Below are positions 62,601-64,000 of a stretch of DNA of 64,000 bases, in pieces. Position numbers and translations under genes: made by a program. The notes beneath the pieces are model-generated. The model did no database searches. It was not told the origin of the DNA and saw only the letters and a list, made by a program, of their open reading frames with translations. This DNA comes from Limnoperna fortunei (Eukaryota; Mollusca; Bivalvia; Mytilida; Modiolidae): assembly GCA_944474755.1 (NCBI GenBank), contig OX104112.1, positions 3,134,001 to 3,198,000 on the forward strand. The letters run 5' to 3'. Positions within the stretch are counted from its first letter, which is position 1, and each line of letters opens with the position of its first letter.

Positions 62601-64000
62601 ACATGTCATTATGGTTCTCTGACAAAGTAAGTATTTGGTGAATTATGAGTGTCAGTTACAAGTCAGTAAATTAAGGATTTTAAATAAACATGTGTTGTGA
62701 TATGGAACATTACTAATAACAAGTTTTAAATATATTATCATAATAATGAGATCATTCATTTTTAATGGAAATAAATTTATACTATCATGGAATAAATCTT
62801 ATTAAAGTCATAATACAATTATCTGAAGTCAAAAGTGTAAAATCAATTCAATTATTTTGACCAGTTATATATGGTAAAAAATGCTGGTAGTAAAATTTAA
62901 ATACTTTCTATAGTATGTGCATATAGAAGAAATACATTTTTCTGACATGTGTTTTACATGTTAAACCTATTATTTTGTAATTCACTTTCTGTATTTAAAC
63001 CATTTTTTAATTAACTTTCTACATGTTAATATTCATTTTTGTATAGCTCACTTTCTATATTTTTTACAAAACGGACAAGAAAATTTTCTTACTAGAAACC
63101 TCTGTAGAGTTGGGTAGGAATGAATAATTGTACTTTTATTGTAAACTGCAGTGCACTTACTGACAAAAGTTAAATAAAGTGCAAGGAGCATGACGCTCAA
63201 CAATGGCTAACTATTGTCTGTGGCTAGTACCCATTACCCAAATTAATAATTTCTAAGTTATAAGATAACCTTTATTTAAAAAAAATAAATATGAGTGTTT
63301 AGCCATGGTGTTAAGAAAAACTTATAATATGTATTTAAAATATGAAATTTATTACTTATTTTAGGACCCGTTTCAAGATGAGAAATGTCCAAAAGGATGC
63401 AAAGGTAAGGTGCAAAATTGTTTGTTGTCTATAATCCGAGTAAGTGATCATTTGTGGTTCAGGTTTGCAAATGTAATCTATCTTGATAATAATTGGTTTG
63501 TTTGAAATAGTTTTTAATCTTTACCATAAGGTCCAGTTTTTATTGGGGTGGATGTCAGAGGACCCATTGAAAACCCAGATTTAGCAGAACAACAGAAACC
63601 TTGAGCACGCCTGCAGTAAACCACAATCTTGCAACATCAGTATTCACATGATTGTGATTAAAAGTATATGCCTTGATGCTCTTTAACACTCAGCCATCCA
63701 GGCCCTTCATCTCTTTGCAACTATGATCTCAAAAACTGCAGGAACGTAAGTCAATACTTAATTTCTTGGAAGATTGACTACTACCATTTTTAGATAAGAA
63801 TTAGCTATGGTCAGATCTTTGTGTATAGTAATCTGGCTTAATTAAGGTACTATCACATTCCGAACACAGATGAAACTGTCAAAATGGAGAATCCACAAGT
63901 CAACGTCTGAAAAACTGGCAAAATTTCTCGATTAAGCATGACATGATGAAGCTGAAATATTTAAATAATATTCATCTGCCTTTCCGCACTGCGTTTGCAG
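26449..64000 (+). CDS. ANK-Roc-COR (Roco family) protein, 12 exons, 3' end outside window
   Basis: Joined exons: 26449-26472, 26868-26954, 27494-27592, 28047-28148, 35174-35227, 47645-47711, 48766-49023, 50849-50929, 51958-52302, 54535-54647, 61409-62626, 63365-63404. This gives 2488 coding bases, 829 codons plus one base. All introns are GT-AG and phases agree throughout. Residues 9-122 are ankyrin repeats, 123-172 a charged linker and helix, about 173-470 the Roc GTPase domain (G1 181-188, G2-like T206, G3 D321-Q325, G4 T405-D408, G5-like 446-448), about 480-770 COR, and 775-828 a Cys/His-rich segment. Roco proteins are GTP-binding, COR-dimerised signalling proteins; DAPK1 and LRRK1 also combine ankyrin repeats with Roc-COR. 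No kinase is seen before the window ends. Paralogue identity and ligand are unknown, so no symbol is given. Confidence 0.9.
26868..26954 (+). CDS. Roco exon 2: ankyrin repeat 1 (residues 9-37)
   Basis: Acceptor ATTTCAG, donor GTGAGT, phase 0-0, 29 codons. It starts GLLEAARRGD and contains LVARGANVNCRNR: the two-helix ankyrin signature with the G-A-N-V-N turn. This N-terminal cap lacks the leading TPLH part, as is common in first repeats. Confidence 0.9.
26955..27493. other. Intron 2 with a 41-bp minisatellite
   Basis: Bases 27152-27341 carry about five copies of a 41-bp unit with CATGGCTGACATCACCACG and AGTGTGACGATTTATTTAAC. The end of the intron (from about 27404) is part of the 553-bp tandem duplication that also covers exons 3 and 4. 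Confidence 0.9.
27494..27592 (+). CDS. Roco exon 3: ankyrin repeat 2 (residues 38-70)
   Basis: Exactly 33 codons, one whole ankyrin repeat, phase 0-0. It reads LGQSPLHLAAAWGHTETV and then LVELGGDVNGKNW, matching the G-x-T/S-P-L-H-x-A-A consensus. The splice sites are TGTATAG and GTATGT. It is a near-copy of exon 4. Confidence 0.95.
28047..28148 (+). CDS. Roco exon 4: ankyrin repeat 3 (residues 71-104)
   Basis: 34 codons, phase 0-0, reading VGQSPLHQAAGLGHTETV and then LVELGGDVRSKDND. Codons 14-26 are identical to exon 3, and both flanking introns are also copied. The one-codon excess lies at the 3' end. A donor choice four bases downstream would break the frame, so GTATGT at 28149 is preferred. 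Confidence 0.92.
28900..29530. repeat. Degenerate tandem repeat, about 120-135 bp
   Basis: About five diverged units repeat GAGGGGGTCATGCCCCACCC, AAATGACAAATTTCTT, and GGGATCCCCACCCTATAACC with ATATATTCTTA. Related single pieces occur near 28560, 29880 and 34970, so the sequence is also dispersed. Confidence 0.8.
30100..30607 (+). mobile_element. SINE-like element, about 0.5 kb
   Basis: It starts CCCCGTGCGGGATCCGGGTG and contains TAGACCGCAGTCGCGCTAGC, CCTGACCGGCGTGTCAGG and CCACGTTCCTCGCACGTTAA. The 3' end GAATATAGCTGAAATATTGC then CGGGCGTTAAACACC matches the LINE-like tail of the other SINEs here. The head differs from the tRNA-like SINE at 2778, so it is a second family. Pol III boxes are not obvious. 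Confidence 0.7.
30725..31567 (+). mobile_element. hAT-like non-autonomous element 1
   Basis: The left end CAGGGGTGGAAAAAT and the complement of the right end, CAGTGGTGGAAAAATTTTC, form a hAT-type TIR. Inside are a short reading frame (31085-31228) and GGGCTTG-rich subterminal sequence, both shared with the element at 60313-61133. A clear 8-bp target duplication is not visible, which fits age or mis-set ends. Confidence 0.7.
31085..31228 (+). pseudogene. Transposon protein N-terminus remnant (47 codons)
   Basis: It reads MSLFNFKFTSSKQNV, has an acidic run DDDDD, and ends KKYDREKRV before a stop. It aligns with the start of the frame at 60647 (MLVLNFNFTVKK, KRKADDES, KYERDKRKR). The downstream zinc-finger part kept there is lost here. 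Confidence 0.6.
32528..34265 (+). mobile_element. Helitron/Helentron-like element, family A copy 2
   Basis: The 5' end is a palindrome AGCTCACCTGGACC, loop, GGTCCATGTGAGCT (32528-32558), followed by a CGTCCGTCGTC-type run (32575-32660). The body has about six units of roughly 163 bp marked by GACTCCTTATAGGAGTTATT and AATTTTCCGTTTTTGTCCTG. The 3' end is GGTGAGCGATTACAGG, hairpin GGCTCCTGGGAGCC, then TCTAG. It encodes nothing. A hairpin followed by CTAG resembles a Helitron-type 3' end; the class is inferred. Confidence 0.8.
34266..35173. other. End of intron 4, no feature seen
   Basis: AT-rich with scattered CAAAATGGCGGC-like motifs typical of degraded dispersed repeats, then a polypyrimidine tract before exon 5. 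Confidence 0.5.
35174..35227 (+). CDS. Roco exon 5: ankyrin half-repeat (residues 105-122)
   Basis: 18 codons, phase 0-0: GETPYDVADNDDIRELLK. This is the G-x-T-P-x-D-x-A ... I-x-x-L-L form of a closing ankyrin repeat. Acceptor TTTTTTACAG, donor GTAGAT. Confidence 0.9.
35485..36860. repeat. Minisatellite, 77-bp unit, in intron 5
   Basis: About 18 copies of a unit with CTTCATGGGACACCCAGCTA, CAGACATAATCATGAGGTCA and TAGATAACTAGCTATC. Variants (ATGAGG/ATCAGG, ACACCC/ACAGCC) are interspersed. It starts about 260 bp after exon 5. Confidence 0.97.
36861..37329. other. Intron 5 sequence, no feature seen
   Basis: AT-rich with no repeat or exon recognised. Confidence 0.5.
37330..38755. repeat. CTGT/GGCT-rich compound array
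   Basis: About eight long units, 120-250 bp, each begin with GTCTATATTGTCTGACTGTC and CCATCTTTTCC, then CTCCTGCCTATCTGTGATG, followed by a variable (CTGT)n, (GGCT)n tract. Unit length varies because the simple-repeat tract expands. Cys/Leu- or Gln/Asp/Arg-rich frames over it are artefacts. Confidence 0.93.
38756..39839. other. Intron 5 sequence, no gene seen
   Basis: A 91-codon minus-strand frame (38747-39022) is AT-driven with no recognisable domain. A TTTTATTTTATTTTATT run lies near 39285. Confidence 0.5.
39840..40496. repeat. 57-bp TTAGGG-rich minisatellite, left segment
   Basis: About 11 units of GGGATGGTTATAATAGG, GGTTAGAGTTAATGTAGGG and TTAGGGTTGGGGTTAG. It is the same array as 42778-45715, split by the transposon at 40503-42771. 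Confidence 0.95.
40878..41051 (-). pseudogene. Transposase-like N-terminus remnant in copy 2
   Basis: A 57-codon minus-strand frame starts MKRIYSYFTPIGDKRAKT and is rich in E, K, N and S, ending NPISVT. Copy 1 begins with nearly the same residues (MKRISSYFTLIGHKRAK) and then shifts frame. Basic, disordered N-termini of this form precede zinc fingers in several transposase families; the catalytic part is absent in both copies. Confidence 0.5.
41080..42519 (-). mobile_element. Family A element, copy 3 (inverted, nested in copy 2)
   Basis: On the minus strand it starts with a perfect palindrome AGCTCACCTGACC / GGTCAGGTGAGCT (42489-42519), followed by TATCACTTTGCGTCCGTCGG, then about seven units of roughly 164 bp (GTCCTGCGGTGGCGGCC, ACAATATTGCTAGTAAG), and ends GCGATACAGGCTCTTAAGAG with hairpin GGCTCTTAAGAGCC. 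Copy 1 at 20480-20500 is the empty site: CAACACGTTATAAAAAAAATC there versus an insertion within the A run here. No target duplication beyond A residues is seen. Confidence 0.85.
42778..45715. repeat. 57-bp TTAGGG-rich minisatellite, right segment, with 284-bp higher order
   Basis: About 51 units continue the array at 39840. Each contains one or two GGGTTAGGG telomere-like motifs. The marker variant AAGGTTTGAG occurs at 42988, 43272 and 43556, exactly 284 bp apart (five units), showing block duplication. Confidence 0.95.
45716..46279. other. Intron 5 sequence, no feature seen
   Basis: AT-rich, no recognised repeat or exon. Confidence 0.5.
46280..46466. repeat. Minisatellite, 24-bp unit
   Basis: Eight near-perfect copies of CATCAACGGAGTGACATTC plus TTACA. 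Both strands stay open because 24 is a multiple of three. Confidence 0.97.
46536..46815. repeat. Degenerate short tandem repeat (GTCAACTGTCATTATGCCTA type)
   Basis: Units of about 15-30 bp combine TGTCAACTG, TCATTATGCC and TACTGTCAAC in irregular order. Confidence 0.9.
46816..47384. other. Intron 5 sequence, no feature seen
   Basis: The 111-codon frame at 47109-47444 has no recognisable domain and runs into a SINE, so I do not treat it as an exon. Confidence 0.5.
47385..47580 (-). mobile_element. SINE, inverted copy, 65 bp upstream of exon 6
   Basis: Minus-strand relative of the SINE at 2778: GTCCAGTTTTTATTGGGG, AGGAAGCCGGAGTACCC, GAACCTGCAACC, CAGTCGGCTACCGAGG. Confidence 0.8.
47645..47711 (+). 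CDS. Roco exon 6: charged linker (residues 123-145)
   Basis: Phase 0 in, phase 1 out. It reads KYMSKEHESTNDDTTRTQPS, polar and probably disordered, between ankyrin repeats and Roc. The acceptor is ATAATTGTAG, donor GTAAAT. Support is the correct joining of phases on both sides; there is no domain, so it is less certain than its neighbours. Confidence 0.75.
47712..48341. other. Intron 6, 5' part
   Basis: Two diverged copies of a block with AATGATAAACAGATAAAC and CTGGCAAAATCCT lie near 47931 and 48091 (about 160 bp apart). No exon seen. Confidence 0.6.
48342..48730. repeat. Minisatellite, 30-bp unit, just before exon 7
   Basis: Thirteen copies of ATTGGTGGTCACAGAAAACC with TGACTTGTGG. It ends about 35 bp before the exon 7 acceptor. 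Open frames on both strands are due to the unit length. Confidence 0.96.
48766..49023 (+). CDS. Roco exon 7: Roc G1 (P-loop) exon (residues 145-231)
   Basis: Phase 1-1. A helix (ELKELGLETVSEFKQML) leads to VYLVGPYGVGKTTLAKLL, a Walker A motif with K187 and T188 for nucleotide phosphates and Mg. STDGI at 205-209 looks like the G2/switch I Thr. The donor GTAGTC at 49024 is weak but gives the right phase. The open frame runs on past it into intron-like sequence. Confidence 0.92.
49318..50073 (+). mobile_element. Family B element with 161-bp internal repeats, in intron 7
   Basis: The 5' end is a palindrome TATACCCCCGCTCGACAGAG followed by TCGGGGGTATA, then a (GTCC)n run. The body has four units of exactly 161 bp marked at 49421, 49582, 49743 and 49904 (TTTACATCCGATTTGAATG). 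The 3' end is GCGGGGGTATCAGCGATCGC then GACTTTGTCTAG. No protein. The layout parallels family A and recalls the bivalve 'pearl' type of non-autonomous element with central tandem repeats; that link is inferred from memory of the type, not from a search. Confidence 0.8.
50074..50848. other. Intron 7, 3' part
   Basis: A degenerate repeat at 50490-50760 repeats ACATTTGTGTATTGC and ATTGACCTATTGATTTTGA with a period of about 60 bp. No exon seen. Confidence 0.6.
50849..50929 (+). CDS. Roco exon 8: Roc insert (residues 231-258)
   Basis: 81 bases, phase 1-1, acceptor TTTCTTTTTAG, donor GTGAGT. It starts GTILNAAVMSLLKSKK and continues polar. It lies between G1 and G3 where small GTPases have only a short segment, so it is part of a Roc insertion. 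Being symmetric, it could be skipped without changing frame. Confidence 0.8.
50930..51957. other. Intron 8 with a 67-bp minisatellite
   Basis: Bases 51439-51808 hold about 5.5 copies of a 67-bp unit with CAAAGAGGAGATAATCCAAA, CAACTGTCTGATAAC and ATGTTATACAAATCC. The rest is unremarkable. Confidence 0.93.
51958..52302 (+). CDS. Roco exon 9: Roc G3 exon (residues 258-373)
   Basis: Phase 1-1, acceptor TTACTTTCAG, donor GTAAAA. The first 40 or so residues are polar linker. Then MIVVPIDIWDFGGQKIYYL carries the Roco G3 motif WDFGGQ (D321, Q325), followed by HQLFISSRGTFVVTFNGS, the next core strand. About 140 residues separate G1 from G3, longer than in Ras-like proteins, owing to the insert. Confidence 0.94.
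52373..54310. repeat. Minisatellite, 52-bp unit, in intron 9
   Basis: About 37 copies of ACTGATAAGACTGTCAGTAA, AGTTTGGACTGTCACACA and TATCTGGGAAAAT. It starts about 70 bp after the exon 9 donor and fills most of the 2.2-kb intron. Confidence 0.97.
54535..54647 (+). CDS. Roco exon 10: Roc G4 exon (residues 373-410)
   Basis: Phase 1 in, phase 0 out. It contains DFLLHWVNSI and ILFVATHKDKT. THKD (405-408) is the G4 guanine-specificity motif in its Roco form (TH-x-D, as in LRRK2). Acceptor TTTTATTTTAG, donor GTAAGG. Confidence 0.94.
54715..54920. repeat. Three-copy tandem repeat, 69-bp unit, in intron 10
   Basis: Units at 54715, 54784 and 54853 share AATGGCTACTACAGACACAT and ATTGGGTTAAATATTAAATA. 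Confidence 0.92.
54986..59529. repeat. Large minisatellite, 32-bp unit, in intron 10
   Basis: About 140 copies over 4.5 kb of GGAGGTTCAGGATACATACA with CTGAATCCTTAA. Each unit holds the 8-bp palindrome CCTTAAGG. Blocks of several units recur (for example segments near 56900-57100 and 57780-57960), and the last 0.5 kb is homogenised to a GGAGATTCAGG variant. Confidence 0.98.
59530..60312. other. Intron 10 sequence, no feature seen
   Basis: AT-rich. A 97-codon frame at 59778-60071 shows no domain. Confidence 0.5.
60313..61133 (+). mobile_element. hAT-like non-autonomous element 2
   Basis: The left end CAGGAGTTGGAAATTCC and the complement of the right end, CAGGGGTTGAAAAATTTTTT, form a hAT-like TIR. 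GGGCTTG-rich subterminal sequence and the internal frame are shared with the element at 30725. Flanks share only TAATA, so the 8-bp duplication is not confirmed. Confidence 0.7.
60647..60980 (+). pseudogene. TTF-type zinc-finger-like transposon protein fragment, frameshifted
   Basis: The first frame (60647-60868) reads MLVLNFNFTVKK, KRKADDESEA, then KRKRTFLPSRKDTFPWVER. The KRxF...W/K..FPW pattern precedes the TTF-type zinc finger of hAT-derived proteins. A frameshift near 60850 moves to a frame ending NCKYFRKYRHLSDRKDALPG and NLRIDPLKLHEKHAEL, like the downstream FRxDxLKKHExSxxH part. One Cys position appears as Phe (KYF). The transposase core is missing. Confidence 0.65.
61409..62626 (+). 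CDS. Roco exon 11: end of Roc, COR domain (residues 411-816)
   Basis: One large 1218-base exon, phase 0-0. It begins TNVVKQRNTIKESL. FFLNAKDSNDEDLAALRDAL holds a G5-like NAK. HPSWGEPMPTKFVPLE marks the Roc-COR junction. COR follows with the typical LIYFDEDNLREYVVTDPAYL and IDVLRSIV (533-562), LDIMLEP, FIVPSMI. The last part, from PCKNGLC (774-780) to FSDK (816), is rich in Cys and His. COR mediates dimerisation and GTPase control in Roco proteins. The donor GTAAGT at 62627 ends the exon; the frame stops soon after. Confidence 0.95.
62627..63364. other. Intron 11, no feature seen
   Basis: AT-rich with no repeat or exon recognised. Confidence 0.6.
63365..63404 (+). CDS. Roco exon 12: Cys-rich tail (residues 817-830, split)
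   Basis: Phase 0 in, phase 1 out, acceptor TTACTTATTTTAG, donor GTAAGG. It reads DPFQDEKCPKGCKG, adding two cysteines (C824, C828) to the Cys/His cluster at the end of exon 11. Short and without a domain, but both splice sites are good. Confidence 0.75.
63532..63703 (-). mobile_element. Degraded SINE, inverted copy, intron 12
   Basis: Minus-strand relative: GTCCAGTTTTTATTGGGGTG, then CTTGCAACATCAGT and ACACTCAGCCATCCAGGCCC at the tRNA-like end. Confidence 0.7.
63976..64000 (+). promoter_or_regulatory. Probable splice acceptor at the window edge
   Basis: The pyrimidine-rich CTGCCTTTCCGCACTGCGTT ends in TGCAG at exactly 64000. It could be the acceptor of Roco exon 13, which should begin in phase 1 at 64001. 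Confidence 0.5.

Noticed and set aside
26449..64000. Naming the gene DAPK1 or LRRK1
   Set aside because: Ankyrin plus Roc-COR fits both in part, but no kinase is seen and the C-terminus is missing, so a symbol would be a guess.

Overview
The window looks like nuclear DNA of a repeat-rich marine invertebrate, most likely a bivalve mollusc. The evidence is a large gene split by GT-AG introns, tRNA-derived SINEs with a mollusc-type 3' part, several non-autonomous DNA transposon families, CGTCCGTC-bearing elements with internal tandem repeats, and an unusual load of minisatellites. The species cannot be named from sequence alone. There is one assembly gap (1688-1887).

Left part (1-26436): no convincing host gene. 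It holds minisatellites (47/49-bp, 57-bp, 56-bp, 30-bp, 51-bp and 56-bp units), SINE copies on both strands, a 2.46-kb element with long terminal inverted repeats and a perfect 9-bp target duplication (13036-15499), a decayed LINE reverse-transcriptase tail (15729-16410, minus), and members of a CAGTGTTC-ended transposon family (18152-18623, 19618-20752). The rest is AT-rich sequence in which I see no gene.

Right part (26437-64000): one plus-strand gene, open at the right edge. I rebuilt 12 coding exons (26449-63404, at least 829 codons) with consistent splice phases. The protein has about 3.5 ankyrin repeats, a charged linker, a Roc GTPase domain (G1 GPYGVGKT, G3 DFGGQ, G4 THKD), a COR domain and a Cys/His-rich segment. 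It is therefore a Roco-family protein of ANK-Roc-COR type. The window ends in what looks like the acceptor of the next exon. Ankyrin exons are all phase 0-0 and the Roc exons phase 1-1. Two ankyrin exons plus their flanking introns are a 553-bp tandem duplication.

The introns (0.4 to 12.4 kb) hold most of the bulk, and most of the larger ones contain a distinct minisatellite or nested transposons: 77-bp x18, a 57-bp TTAGGG-rich array of about 3.6 kb interrupted by a transposon, 52-bp x37, and 32-bp x142. Other intronic items are two hAT-like elements carrying the same decayed zinc-finger N-terminus, Helitron/Helentron-like elements with internal tandem repeats, and a transposon-in-transposon whose empty site exists elsewhere in the window.

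There is no prokaryote-style system here. The most notable items are the Roco gene, its exon duplication, and the transposon families whose boundaries can be fixed by comparing copies within the window.
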